The position numbers and the translations under genes are program-made. The notes below the pieces were generated by a model. The model worked only from the letters and a program-made list of their open reading frames with translations. It did no database searches and was not told the DNA's origin. Source: Terriglobus roseus (GTDB taxonomy: Bacteria > Acidobacteriota > Terriglobia > Terriglobales > Acidobacteriaceae). From it: a stretch of 64,000 nt of DNA. The DNA is taken from assembly GCF_900105625.1 (NCBI RefSeq), contig NZ_FNSD01000002.1, forward strand, positions 1 to 64,000. Reading direction: 5' to 3'. Numbering within the stretch: the stretch's first letter is position 1; each line of letters opens with the position of its first letter. This document shows positions 40,076 through 48,337 of this stretch, piece after piece.

Positions 40076-40933
40076 TTAGTGTTTGGTCGTCTTGGACGAG
40101 AACCGGAGATAGCTGAAGTTGAGGGCGAAGCGGACGTTTTCGCGTCCATAACGGGTCGTGGAAACGTCTCGATAGAGCGGCGCCTGTATGCCGCCTTCGA
40201 TCGCCACGTTCTTAAAGATCGCGAGTACGGAAGGCCCGAGCCAAAGCGAGGTAGAGCTGCTGTCGGGTACGACCGCGTTTTGGACACGTACGCCCCCGGT
40301 GTGCTCGCCGGTGAACTCCACGAGGCCACGGTAGTCCCACTGGTCGTAGCCGCGCCGCAGCTTCGCGGGTCGGAAACCGTACACCGTACTCCACGAGATG
40401 GTGTCAGGACGCCTGCTTTCTCCCTTCTCGAAGAAGCCGGTGTACCCGCCCCCAAGCCAGAGGTACTGACTGCGCGAAGCAAAGCCCGCAGCCAGCGTAC
40501 CGGCGACTCCAGGAGCCCGGTGGATGTTTCCAAGGATGCCCGCATCAGGCTGCGGTCCGGGCACGACAAGAGCGAGTGAGCCTGTTGCTTCCAGCCGTTT
40601 CCCCACTTGGGTGACGGAGTGAAAGAAGCGCCACGACGCCCCTGCACTCCATTCGCCTGTCGGGAAGATGCGAGACTCGGGCAGTGATCCGCTACCGAAG
40701 GTGGCTGGAAGGAAGGCAGTGAAAGTGAGGTGTGGGGTTAAGCCATAGCCACATGCTGTGCCGGTGGAAAGCTGCGTTCCCCGGCTCCCATTGCGTCCGA
40801 AGATACCGGCATCGCAGCTTACCTCCCCTTGAGAATTGACTGGCGTTGCATAGCCGAATACGGGGCCATGGTCTGAGGCCCAGAGCGGTGCAGAAAGCAT
40901 CAACACACCCGCCAGGGTGGCGAGATGTCTCAT
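40076..40933 (-). CDS. Outer-membrane beta-barrel-like protein, unknown function
   Basis: The 285-residue protein has a signal peptide (ATLAGVLMLSAPLWA), strand-rich sequence with alternating aromatic residues (LTPHLTFTAFLPATFG, QYLWLGGGYTGFFEKGE) and a C-terminus ending in a strand (VRFALNFSYLRFSSKT). It is probably an outer-membrane channel or sensor of the metal operon. No family was recognised with confidence. Confidence 0.65.
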   Translation of the reverse strand: MRHLATLAGVLMLSAPLWASDHGPVFGYATPVNSQGEVSCDAGIFGRNGSRGTQLSTGTACGYGLTPHLTFTAFLPATFGSGSLPESRIFPTGEWSAGASWRFFHSVTQVGKRLEATGSLALVVPGPQPDAGILGNIHRAPGVAGTLAAGFASRSQYLWLGGGYTGFFEKGESRRPDTISWSTVYGFRPAKLRRGYDQWDYRGLVEFTGEHTGGVRVQNAVVPDSSSTSLWLGPSVLAIFKNVAIEGGIQAPLYRDVSTTRYGRENVRFALNFSYLRFSSKTTKH

Positions 40934-41002
40934 CGTTACTCCTTGGTTGCAAATGAATTTCAGGCACGCGGAAGCGTGCAGGTCATTTGGCCTGGGAGCG
41001 AA

Positions 41003-41359
41003 TCAGATGCGGAGAACGATGGTCGAAGCGATCAAAAGACCCGGAGGAGAATGCTGACTCGGGAACTGCCAGGAGTGACCGACAGAGGCGGGCAGTTCGA
41101 ACACTAGAGGATAGAGGAGCGCTACCAAAACAAGAGGGAGGACGGGAGCCGCCACGACATGAGCCGGTAGCTGGCCAGGGTCGTTTCGGACCTCGATCTG
41201 GCAGCATCCCTGCTTCGCCATTTCCCCGCACTTGCCGTGCATCTGCTGGCAGCAGTCCTGTTCCATCTGAGTCATCTTCGGACTCGCTGCGCACGCAAGG
41301 ACCGGCATCATCATGACGAGCATGATGAAAACAGCCACGACGCTGGAAAGCCTGCGCAC
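41003..41359 (-). CDS. Small secreted or membrane Cys-rich protein
   Basis: The 118-residue protein has an N-terminal signal or anchor (VVAVFIMLVMMMPVLACAA). A Cys/Met/His/Gln-rich stretch follows (MTQMEQDCCQQMHGKCGEMA, then KQGCCQIE), and a second hydrophobic segment (VLPLVLVALLYPLVFEL) completes it. Clustered Cys and Met suggest soft-metal binding in the periplasm. It lies inside the metal operon. Confidence 0.6.
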   Translation of the reverse strand: MRRLSSVVAVFIMLVMMMPVLACAASPKMTQMEQDCCQQMHGKCGEMAKQGCCQIEVRNDPGQLPAHVVAAPVLPLVLVALLYPLVFELPASVGHSWQFPSQHSPPGLLIASTIVLRI

Positions 41360-41383
41360 CTCTTAACTATATTCCTCTGGCCT

Positions 41384-41992
41384 CTAGCAATGGCAGACCT
41401 CGCCCTTGCTGGCTTCGCTAGCCTCTTTCAGCACGATGGGGAGTAGAAGCAATGCGGCGACGGAGTCGGCCCACGCGAGATTGAAGAAAAAGTTGACTAG
41501 AAGGCCAGCGAGAGCGATCCACGACATATAAGCGCAGATGTTGCTCTGGGCTGCATCGGCACTTAGAGCGCGGCTCCCCGTCTCCGCTGCCAGCTTCTTC
41601 TTCGCCCGTCCCAGCAGAGGCATGATGATCGCGGCGACGACAAGCAGCCCAATCCCCAGCACTGTAGGCTCCGGCTGGAGCGGGGTACTCACAAGGCTTA
41701 GGGCCGAAGTGACCACGATGTACGCTGCAAGAACGTACAGAAGAGCCGCTGAGATTCGGGCAGCGAGGCGTTCGGAAATCGATCCAGAGGCGAAACGCTG
41801 GAGAACGACAAAAGCTGAAAGCAGTTCAATCCCGCTATCCGCACCGAAGGCAGTCAGCGCAACGCTGCGGGCCCGAATTCCAGCAAAGAGTGCGACGCTC
41901 AATTCGACGCACATCCATCCGATGGTGACGAGCTGGAGCATCCTCACGGTAGAGGCTTGCTGCTTCGACGTATTTGTGAGTACCTGCTCCAA
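41384..41992 (-). CDS. Cation-diffusion-facilitator-like transporter, truncated form
   Basis: The 202-residue protein has about six transmembrane helices. The CDF metal-site pattern appears as ALTAFGADSGIELLSAFVVL and later as SADAAQSNICAYMSWIAL, echoing the HxxxD/DxxxD transport sites. It lacks the cytoplasmic C-terminal domain of standard CDF proteins and ends in a Cys/His tail (GEVCHC). It probably moves a divalent metal ion. It follows the TonB receptor by 14 bp. Confidence 0.7.
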   Translation of the reverse strand: MEQVLTNTSKQQASTVRMLQLVTIGWMCVELSVALFAGIRARSVALTAFGADSGIELLSAFVVLQRFASGSISERLAARISAALLYVLAAYIVVTSALSLVSTPLQPEPTVLGIGLLVVAAIIMPLLGRAKKKLAAETGSRALSADAAQSNICAYMSWIALAGLLVNFFFNLAWADSVAALLLLPIVLKEASEASKGEVCHC

Positions 41993-42006
41993 GTGTTGTC
42001 CCCGTT

Positions 42007-44151
42007 TTAGAAGCTGAATTTGGCGCCGCCATTAGCAACCCGCCCGTCCAGCGGAGCCCATGCGTCAACCGTCCAGCGCCCGTCCGACTCCCGGCTCGGT
42101 AGCAACAGAGGATCCCAGCGCGTCTGCCGAACGTTTGTAAGATTCTCCAGGTTGAGAAAGAGCTTCACATGCGCGGTAACCTTGCGCTCTCCCATGGCAC
42201 CGACCAGAACGTAGGGGCGGGATACATCGCGGTAAGGGTTGTACTCCAAGCGCTGCTCTCCGGTGTAGTAGCACTCAAGCCCGATGCGGGTTGTGCCTTC
42301 CCTTTCCCAGGTGCCTACGACGCCGAAGTTCTGACGCGGAGTAAGGGCCACATCGGCGCGGCCGCCTACAGGTTCAAGTTCGCTGGTCCGGACGTAGGTA
42401 TATGTGCTGGTCACGGAAAACGGCGCTTTCCGGTAGGTTGCCAGCAGCTCCACGCCTCGATTCCTCGTCGGCCCAGTCAGATTGAGAAGCTCGTACACTG
42501 CACCGCGATCTGTGTAGACCGGGTGATCGATGTTGGAAGCGAAGAACGTAGAGCTGAGTGATATTGCCCCAAAGCTCCGCGATAGATCGACAGAGGCATT
42601 GCGACCGCGTTCTGCTTTGAGTGGCGCGAGCAGTTGAAGTTTGGCGAGCCCTGCCGCCTCGGTCTCTTCGGTGAGTGGCGTTGGCGCAAAGAAACCCTGC
42701 CCAACCGAGAGACGGCTTGTCCACCCAGCCTTTCTTAGAAGTACCGAAATTCTGGGACTGAAGAATGTGCCGTACACATTATGAAAATCGACCCTGGCGC
42801 TGCCTGAAATGCTCATCCACGGGGCTACTTCGATGTCGTCCTGGCCGAAGATGCCTGGGACAACATAGGTGTAGGAAAAACGTGGAACGTCGTGAGGCCG
42901 GTAGCTATCCCTTTGAGCCGCAGCGCCCGCTACCCATGTGTTCTTGCGTGCCGATCCGCGCAGCGACACCTCGCCAAAGATTAGGCCGTGACGATCCTTC
43001 TCTACATCCTCGCCGAACTGGTGACGGTGGTCCTGATCGGAAGCTGCGAAGCGAGTTGAAAGGACATAACGACCATCGAGAATCCTTTGCGCATTCCCGC
43101 CTAGATCGTAGCGAGCGGACTTCAGCGCCTCGGTGTATGGCTGGCCGGTCACGGGCAGCACCGCTCCGGCAATCGTGCCGCCTGAGCGGTCTTCATACGT
43201 GATTCCGGCTGTTAGGACAGCGGTGCCGCCGTTCTTGTTATCCCAGAAGAATCGGGGCCGAAACACGCCGCGACCGTAGCCTGCGACATCTGCCCAGCCG
43301 TCGCCGTTTAGGTCCTGATGTTCCTGACCATAACCTCCCGCAAGCAGGGTCGCTCCCCAGTGAGGCGTGAGCTGGGAGCCGAGAAACATGGAACCGTCAG
43401 TTGCTCCGAGAGACGAGCGGTTGAAGAGGAATTCACGTGTTGGTTTTTTGTCGGGTCGGCGTGAAATTAGGTTGACGACGCCGGCCATTGCCGAGCTGCC
43501 GTAAAGAGCAGAGGCGTTGCCCTTGATGATCTCGACCTGGGCTAGATCCATCGGTGGAATTTGCAGTAGTCCTAGTCCCGCTCCTTGCTGACCGAACAAA
43601 GGGAGGCCATCGGTTAGGAAAGCGGTATATCTGCCCCTCATACCTTGAACCCGAACGCTGGAGGCTCCAAGTCCTGGAGAGGTGGTCTGCACACGGATGC
43701 CACCCATCTCGTTTAGCAGCATGCTGATGTCGCCAGGTCTCATGGCCAGCTCTTCGTTGATTTCATCGGTGCCGACGACCTCAACATGCAGCGGAGAATC
43801 CTGCAGTCGGGTGTTCGTACGAGTCGCGTACACCGTGACTTCTTCTTCCTCGGTCTTGGCAGGCTGTAGTTCGATCTCCACTCCTGCCTGCTGATTGGCC
43901 GTAACGGTGACGATCGTGTGGACAGGGAAGAAACCGTCCTTGCTCACGTCGATGGCTATCCGCCCCGGCGAACTCGGCAGTACAGCCGTTCCATCTGGTC
44001 CCGTACTGACACTCTTGCCATTTGTGGTGACGACGGCATCGTTTACAGGGCCTAAGTCAGTCTTGACCTCGACGCGGATCGTAGGGCCCGCCGACTGCGC
44101 CGAAGCGGTGGTGGCGACACACAGAAGCAGAAGCGCGAGGGCAGCTTTCAT
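42007..44151 (-). CDS. TonB-dependent outer-membrane receptor
   Basis: The 714-residue protein has a signal peptide (ALALLLLCVATTASA), a carboxypeptidase-regulatory-like N-terminal domain (about 22-95), and a plug domain. The plug shows EVTVYATRTNTRLQDSP as a TonB-box-like region, then VRVQGMRGRYTAFLTDGLPL and ASALYGSSAMAGVVNLISRR. A 22-strand barrel ends in GGAKFSF. It imports a scarce or bound ligand across the outer membrane; the operon suggests a metal complex. The predicted MerR-type promoter places the transcription start at or near the ATG, implying a leaderless mRNA. Confidence 0.88.
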   Translation of the reverse strand: MKAALALLLLCVATTASAQSAGPTIRVEVKTDLGPVNDAVVTTNGKSVSTGPDGTAVLPSSPGRIAIDVSKDGFFPVHTIVTVTANQQAGVEIELQPAKTEEEEVTVYATRTNTRLQDSPLHVEVVGTDEINEELAMRPGDISMLLNEMGGIRVQTTSPGLGASSVRVQGMRGRYTAFLTDGLPLFGQQGAGLGLLQIPPMDLAQVEIIKGNASALYGSSAMAGVVNLISRRPDKKPTREFLFNRSSLGATDGSMFLGSQLTPHWGATLLAGGYGQEHQDLNGDGWADVAGYGRGVFRPRFFWDNKNGGTAVLTAGITYEDRSGGTIAGAVLPVTGQPYTEALKSARYDLGGNAQRILDGRYVLSTRFAASDQDHRHQFGEDVEKDRHGLIFGEVSLRGSARKNTWVAGAAAQRDSYRPHDVPRFSYTYVVPGIFGQDDIEVAPWMSISGSARVDFHNVYGTFFSPRISVLLRKAGWTSRLSVGQGFFAPTPLTEETEAAGLAKLQLLAPLKAERGRNASVDLSRSFGAISLSSTFFASNIDHPVYTDRGAVYELLNLTGPTRNRGVELLATYRKAPFSVTSTYTYVRTSELEPVGGRADVALTPRQNFGVVGTWEREGTTRIGLECYYTGEQRLEYNPYRDVSRPYVLVGAMGERKVTAHVKLFLNLENLTNVRQTRWDPLLLPSRESDGRWTVDAWAPLDGRVANGGAKFSF

Positions 44152-44157
44152 CGTTTA

Positions 44158-44188
44158 AACGTAGAGCCTATAGTCGCTATAGGGTCAA
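44158..44188 (-). promoter_or_regulatory. MerR-type promoter of the TonB/metal operon
   Basis: On the minus strand TTGACC (complement of 44183-44188), a long 19-bp spacer and TACGTT (complement of 44158-44163) form a MerR-type promoter. The spacer carries the dyad CCTATAG-TCG-CTATAGG (44167-44183), extending to GAG/GTC at 44164-44186. The adjacent divergent MerR gene is the obvious regulator. Confidence 0.72.
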
Positions 44189-44194
44189 GCGATT

Positions 44195-44608
44195 ATGGTG
44201 GAACATCTGAGTATTGGTGAGCTAGCAAAGAAATCGGGCGTAAAAGTCGTCACGATTCGGTATTACGAGCAGATCGGGCTGCTGCCCGCTCCAGCACGGA
44301 CGGAAGCGAACTACCGCGCTTATAACCGAGAGCACGCCAGTCGGCTCGGATTCATCCGTAGAGGTCGTGATCTCGGTTTCACGCTCGATCAGGTACGAGG
44401 TCTCCTTCGCTTGTCGTCCGAAGACGCGCCTTCTTGCGAGGAGGTCTGCTGCTTGGCAGCAACACATCTGCAATCGATTGAAGAAAAGATAGCTGACTTG
44501 GAACGACTCGCCGCAGAGCTGCGAAGGATTAGCGCTTCGTGTAGCGGATGCCTGCCTATGTCCGAATGCCGGATTATTGAGGCTCTGACTCAAGATGCTC
44601 GGACTTGA
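44195..44608 (+). CDS. MerR-family metal-responsive regulator
   Basis: The 137-residue protein has the MerR winged helix (LSIGELAKKSGVKVVTIRYYEQIGLLPAP) and a dimerisation helix. Cysteines fit metal sensing: APSCEEVCCLA at the start of the dimerisation helix and SCSGCLPMSEC in the C-terminal loop. It resembles the Hg/Pb/Cd-sensing branch, though the metal cannot be fixed by eye. It is divergent from the TonB operon over the 19-bp-spacer promoter. Confidence 0.85.
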   Translation: MVEHLSIGELAKKSGVKVVTIRYYEQIGLLPAPARTEANYRAYNREHASRLGFIRRGRDLGFTLDQVRGLLRLSSEDAPSCEEVCCLAATHLQSIEEKIADLERLAAELRRISASCSGCLPMSECRIIEALTQDART

Positions 44609-44611
44609 GGG

Positions 44612-44902
44612 TTACCGTGATCTATTCACAATCTGAGAAGGAAAGCCTATGGCTGCCGTCGATTTCATGATGGCGTCGGGCGTGGTTCTTTCGTCATCGA
44701 AGGACACAACCAACTCTTTGCTGTCATAACGGACAGCAACATTCTCCACGCCTTTATCCTTCAGAAGAGCCTTCTTGATGGTCACAGGGCATGTAGGACA
44801 GTTCATCCCTGGGACTTTTACGATCACAGTTCTAGGTGCGGCCCAGACAGGCGATGCCATAGCAAAGAGCAGAGTGATGAGCGCGGAAGGAGCAATCTTC
44901 AT
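44612..44902 (-). CDS. merP: MerP-like periplasmic mercury-binding protein
   Basis: The 96-residue protein from ATG 44902 has a signal peptide (LITLLFAMASPVWA) and one HMA domain with GMNCPTCPVTIKKALL, the MerP motif GMxCxxC. The pattern VKVPGMNC...VENVAVRYDSKELVVSFDD is typical. MerP captures Hg(II) in the periplasm and passes it to MerT. It follows merT by 15 bp and is the last gene of the operon. Upstream TTG 44914 is possible but less likely. Confidence 0.85.
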   Translation of the reverse strand: MKIAPSALITLLFAMASPVWAAPRTVIVKVPGMNCPTCPVTIKKALLKDKGVENVAVRYDSKELVVSFDDERTTPDAIMKSTAAIGFPSQIVNRSR

Positions 44903-44917
44903 AGAACCTTTCAAGAG

Positions 44918-45271
44918 TTAGTAAAGGAAAGGAGCAATGTAGGGGAATGTGAAGCCGATGAGAGCCAGCAGACCAATTACACCCAGGAAGATCATTTGGA
45001 AACGTTTGGCCTTCGGAGTGAAACAGGGGTTGTCGGCCCCGCATTCGGGGGGCTTTCGGAAGATGCGGAGCGAGGCCAGACACAGGGCAAGAACACTCAA
45101 AGCGAGGAAGAATGGCCGATACGGTTCCAGCGCAGACAGACTCCCGATCCATGCTCCGCTAAACCCGAGCATCACAAGCACGAGCGGTCCAAGACAGCAG
45201 GATGATGCAAGCAAGGCGGCAACGCCGCCCATCGCCAGGACTCCCGAACTGCCTTTAGCTTCTGTCTTCAT
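44918..45271 (-). CDS. merT: MerT-like mercuric transport protein
   Basis: The 117-residue protein has three transmembrane helices, the CysCys pair in the first (LLASSCCLGPLVLVMLGFSG), and a loop with two Cys (PPECGADNPC), all features of MerT. MerT receives Hg(II) from MerP and delivers it inside. It overlaps the preceding gene by 4 bp. No mercuric reductase (merA) is seen in the operon. Confidence 0.9.
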   Translation of the reverse strand: MKTEAKGSSGVLAMGGVAALLASSCCLGPLVLVMLGFSGAWIGSLSALEPYRPFFLALSVLALCLASLRIFRKPPECGADNPCFTPKAKRFQMIFLGVIGLLALIGFTFPYIAPFLY

Positions 45272-45588
45272 GCATTCTGACTTTCACGCGCGGCCTGTCT
45301 TATGACTTCAAGCGGAGGCAGGCCGGAACGTCTTCCTTCCGCATCGGCGTACGTACGGCAGCCAAACCCGAAGGTTACCGTCTCCCGCGCTTCAGGCTCG
45401 ATGTCCAGACCGTTTACTCGAACACTTGGCGATCCGAGAAAGCTCATTTTCCGAGCCATTGCGGGATCGGTAATTTCGACTTCTTCCACGGCCAATGTGA
45501 GGCCTTCCATCGACAAGGCTTTTCGGACCTGCTCCACAGCGGGTTCATGATTTGGGCAACCCTTGAAATACAGAACTTCTACGGTCAT
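45268..45588 (-). CDS. Thioredoxin-fold protein of the mer operon
   Basis: The 106-residue protein from ATG 45588 starts MTVEVLYFKGCPNHEPAVEQV, a thioredoxin-like strand-turn with Cys10-x3-His, and has the cis-Pro-like loop FLGSPSVRVNGLDIEP plus a later Cys (FGFGCRTY). Proteins of this kind occur in mer operons as possible mercury-binding or transfer factors. It is coupled by 4-bp overlaps to merR upstream and merT downstream. Confidence 0.7.
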   Translation of the reverse strand: MTVEVLYFKGCPNHEPAVEQVRKALSMEGLTLAVEEVEITDPAMARKMSFLGSPSVRVNGLDIEPEARETVTFGFGCRTYADAEGRRSGLPPLEVIRQAARESQNA

Positions 45589-46004
45589 CTCGACACTTTC
45601 TCTTTCCCCGATTCCAGCTCCTGTAAAACCGGGCATTTCACATCGCATGAATTGGTGAGGGCTGCGTTGCATTGCTGCTGTGCCTTGGCTAGACGCTTCT
45701 CGATCGACTTGAGGCCGGCGATTTTCGCTTTAACCTGTTCAATCTTGCTGGCTATGAGGTCACGAACATGCGAGCATTCACCCGACTCGCCGTCTTCGAT
45801 AACCAGCAACTCACGGATCTCTTGAAGGGAGAAGCCTAATTGTTGTGCGCGGCCAATAAGCTGCAATCGGTCCACAGCATGCTCGTCATAGAGCCGGTAA
45901 CCTCCGGCGCTACGCTGTGGCGGCCCAATCAGGCTCTCCTTTTCGTAGAAGCGGATCGTGTCGATGCTCAAACCAGTATTCTGCGCAACTTCCCCGATCA
46001 GCAT
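45585..46004 (-). CDS. merR: MerR-family mercury regulator
   Basis: I start at ATG 46004 (MLIGEVAQNTGLSIDTIRFYEKE). The 139-residue protein has the MerR HTH, dimerisation helix and Cys residues at GECSHV, QQCNA and SCDVKCPVL. These match the three-Cys Hg(II) site of MerR within the tolerance of visual comparison. It heads the operon it controls, which differs from the divergent layout of Tn21. Longer frames read back into the promoter. Confidence 0.85.
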   Translation of the reverse strand: MLIGEVAQNTGLSIDTIRFYEKESLIGPPQRSAGGYRLYDEHAVDRLQLIGRAQQLGFSLQEIRELLVIEDGESGECSHVRDLIASKIEQVKAKIAGLKSIEKRLAKAQQQCNAALTNSCDVKCPVLQELESGKEKVSR

Positions 46005-46019
46005 ATCGGCCTCACAATT

Positions 46020-46051
46020 AGCATAGAGTCTGGAGTCAACTCCAGAGTCAA
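46020..46051 (-). promoter_or_regulatory. MerR-type promoter of the mer operon
   Basis: On the minus strand TTGACT (complement of 46046-46051), a 20-bp spacer and TATGCT (complement of 46020-46025) enclose the perfect dyad TCTGGAGT-CA-ACTCCAGA (46029-46046). Overlong spacers with a central dyad are diagnostic of MerR-activated promoters. Confidence 0.78.
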
Positions 46052-46068
46052 GCCTGCGTGCAATAGCT

Positions 46069-46470
46069 TTAGCGAGCAAGACCTTCCTTGCCTAGCAGGG
46101 ACTGCACTCTCTTCCGGATGTCGTCACGGATGACCCGAACCTCCTCCACAGGCAGACCTTTCGGATCTTTCAGAGGCCAATCGTCCCGTCGTAGGCCGGG
46201 GACATAAGGGCAGTTGTCGCCGCAGCCCATGGTGATGAGGAGACTCGCGTCATTCGCAAGCTCCTGGGTGAGCTTCTGAGGCTTGGCATTGGAAAGATCA
46301 ATGCCGACCTCCTGCATGATCGTCAACACTTCCGGATGCACCCGCACACCGGGGTCCGTACCGGCGGAAACGGCCTGAGCCTTTGTCGGATCTGCGAGCT
46401 GATTGAAGAATGCGGCTGCCATCTGAGACCGGCCTGCGTTGTGGATGCAGGCGAAAATTACCTTGCGCAT
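46069..46470 (-). CDS. arsC: Arsenate reductase, low-molecular-weight phosphatase type, copy 2
   Basis: The 133-residue protein from ATG 46470 starts MRKVIFACIHNAGRSQMAA with the C-x5-R loop and has MGCGDNCPYVPGLRRDDWPL. It is paralogous to 19163-19564. The ATG follows AAGGAA. Its start overlaps the end of the FAD enzyme gene by 13 bp, so it is the last gene of a four-gene leftward arsenic operon. Confidence 0.9.
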   Translation of the reverse strand: MRKVIFACIHNAGRSQMAAAFFNQLADPTKAQAVSAGTDPGVRVHPEVLTIMQEVGIDLSNAKPQKLTQELANDASLLITMGCGDNCPYVPGLRRDDWPLKDPKGLPVEEVRVIRDDIRKRVQSLLGKEGLAR

Positions 46471-47834
46471 GAAGATTCCTTTGTTGGTTGGTTTTGGGAT
46501 TGCAGGCTCCATGCCTGGCTTGCCATTTGAACGGGGTCCCACGGGCTGCTGAGTGGTGGGGTATAGCTTAGGTCGAGATCGGAGACCTCATCGACCGTCA
46601 TCTCGTGGAAGAGTGCCGCTGCGAATATGTCGATACGCTTGGAGACTTCCGCTCCCCATGTACCCATAAGCTGGGCACCTAAGAGCCGACCTGTAGTGAG
46701 ATCCGCGGTTACGCGGGCGCGCAACTGCGTAGCTCCTGGGTAGTAAGCTTTGTGGTCGTTCAGGGTGCTCTCAACGGTAAAGGGTCGGAAGCCTTCGCGC
46801 TGGGCCTCATCCTGTCGTAGTCCTGTCCGGGCGATCACCCGGTTGAAGATTTTGACGACCTGCGTCCCCAGAGAGCCTGCGAATTCACGGTGAAGGCCCA
46901 GAGCAGTCTCCCCAGCCGTTCGACCTTGCTTGTGGGCCGTGGTTCCGAGCGGAAGATAGGTGTGGCGCTTGAGAAGACGGTGCCAGGTCTCGGCACAATC
47001 ACCTGCAACGTAGATATCAGGGGCACCGCTTTCCATCTTGCGATTGGTGAGCAGGGCACCTTTCTCGCCAGTCTGCAGGCCGGCCTCGATGCCAAGAGTC
47101 GCATTGGGCTTTACACCCACAGCAATCAACACCAGCTCGCAGTCCTGCTCAAAGCCCTGACTGCCGGAAACGTGGAGGTGGTCGCTGACCTGGGTGATGC
47201 GCTGCACCTCGACGTTTGTAGAGACGGCTATGCCGTGATGTTCCAACTCCTGGCGAACCGTCTCACCAAACTCAGAATCCACAGTTGCGAGGACCGTCTT
47301 TGTGCGGCTGGCGACGGTCACCTCAATCCCTCGATGCGTGAGCGCGTCCGCCATCTCCAAGCCGATGTATCCGGCACCAACGATGACCGCGCGGCGTGGC
47401 TTCGCTCTGTCCAAATATTCATGGACCGCAAAGCTGTCCTTCATCGTATGGAGCAGGAAGATGCCCGGGAGTTGCCAGCTATCAATCCGGGGCGCGACGG
47501 GGCTTGCACCCGTCGCAATCAGTAGCTTGTCGTACGGAAGGGAAAGATGCCCCTTGACCTCAGCCTCAACCTCTACGGTTTTGGAGTGTCTATTGATCCT
47601 GGTCGCGCGATGGCCTCGGCGAACCGAGATGCCCGCGAACTCCGTTCGATGGGCAAGGCTGCGCCAGTCGGGGGTTTCCCCGCTCAGATAAAAGGGGAGA
47701 CCGCAGATGCTGTAATTCGGGAAGTCGTCCTCCAGAAGTACTTCGATCTCGGCCTCTGGGTTGATCTCCTGAGCACGGAGGGCGGCGCTGATTCCCGCGT
47801 CGCTGCCGCCAATGATGAGAAACCGGGGCGTCAT
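46458..47834 (-). CDS. FAD-dependent pyridine nucleotide-disulfide oxidoreductase (Cdr/Nox-like)
   Basis: The 458-residue protein has an N-terminal FAD site (FLIIGGSDAGISAALRAQ) and a single redox Cys in NYSICGLPFYLSG, the position used by CoA-disulfide reductases and NADH oxidases. An NAD(P)H site (AVIVGAGYIGLEMADAL), a second FAD motif (IYVAGDCAET) and a dimerisation domain follow. It is not MerA: the CxxxxC motif and C-terminal Cys pair are absent. Within the arsenic operon it may recycle thiols or provide reducing power; the substrate is unknown. It overlaps the next arsC gene upstream by 4 bp. Confidence 0.8.
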   Translation of the reverse strand: MTPRFLIIGGSDAGISAALRAQEINPEAEIEVLLEDDFPNYSICGLPFYLSGETPDWRSLAHRTEFAGISVRRGHRATRINRHSKTVEVEAEVKGHLSLPYDKLLIATGASPVAPRIDSWQLPGIFLLHTMKDSFAVHEYLDRAKPRRAVIVGAGYIGLEMADALTHRGIEVTVASRTKTVLATVDSEFGETVRQELEHHGIAVSTNVEVQRITQVSDHLHVSGSQGFEQDCELVLIAVGVKPNATLGIEAGLQTGEKGALLTNRKMESGAPDIYVAGDCAETWHRLLKRHTYLPLGTTAHKQGRTAGETALGLHREFAGSLGTQVVKIFNRVIARTGLRQDEAQREGFRPFTVESTLNDHKAYYPGATQLRARVTADLTTGRLLGAQLMGTWGAEVSKRIDIFAAALFHEMTVDEVSDLDLSYTPPLSSPWDPVQMASQAWSLQSQNQPTKESSCAR

Positions 47835-48325
47835 CCCTGCAGCCTTCCGATGCTGTCGAGTTCCTTCTTGATGGCGAAGGTTTCCATGCTTGCGAGAGGA
47901 AGGGCGAGCAGCAGTGAGAGCCGGGTGGAGAGCATGGCAAATGCCTGCTTGTAAGCCCGCTCCACGTTCGCCGCATCGCCCTCAACGCAGGCGGGATCGG
48001 GTATGCCCCAGTGAGCCGTGATTGGCTGCCCCGGCCATACCGGGCAGACTTCCTTGGCGGCGTTATCGCATACGGTGAAGACGAAGCTGAGATGCGGAGC
48101 GTGGGGTCCGGTGAACTCTTCCCACGACTTGCTCCTAAGCCCTTCAGCGTTGAGACCGGCATCTTTGATTTGCCTGATAGCTTCCGGGCGCACCGATCCT
48201 GATGGGTGACTTCCGGCACTGAACGCCGTGAAGTTCGGTGCGCCTCGGTGGTTCATAATGGCTTCCGCCATGATGGACCGGCTGGAATTGCCAGTGCAAA
48301 GAAACAAGACGTTGAAGTGTGGCAT
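47831..48325 (-). CDS. Arsenate reductase-like LMW phosphatase, second type
   Basis: The 164-residue protein has VLFLCTGNSSRSIMAEAI with the C-x5-R loop and later Cys in FVFTVCDNAAKEVCPVWPG. The sequence AHWGIPDPACVEGD is typical of the thioredoxin/glutaredoxin-linked ArsC group and differs from the other two copies here. It probably reduces arsenate. It lies between arsM (12 bp upstream) and the FAD enzyme. Confidence 0.88.
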   Translation of the reverse strand: MPHFNVLFLCTGNSSRSIMAEAIMNHRGAPNFTAFSAGSHPSGSVRPEAIRQIKDAGLNAEGLRSKSWEEFTGPHAPHLSFVFTVCDNAAKEVCPVWPGQPITAHWGIPDPACVEGDAANVERAYKQAFAMLSTRLSLLLALPLASMETFAIKKELDSIGRLQG

Positions 48326-48337
48326 GCGCGTCCTCTA

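Noticed and set aside
39803-40579. Plus-strand frame of 258 codons
   Set aside because: It is antisense to the HMA and outer-membrane genes, which carry signal peptides and a metal motif; the composition is that of a shadow frame.
46458-47834. FAD oxidoreductase as mercuric reductase MerA
   Set aside because: No CxxxxC redox motif, no HMA domain and no C-terminal Cys pair; a single Cys in the SICGLP context points to the CoA-disulfide reductase group.
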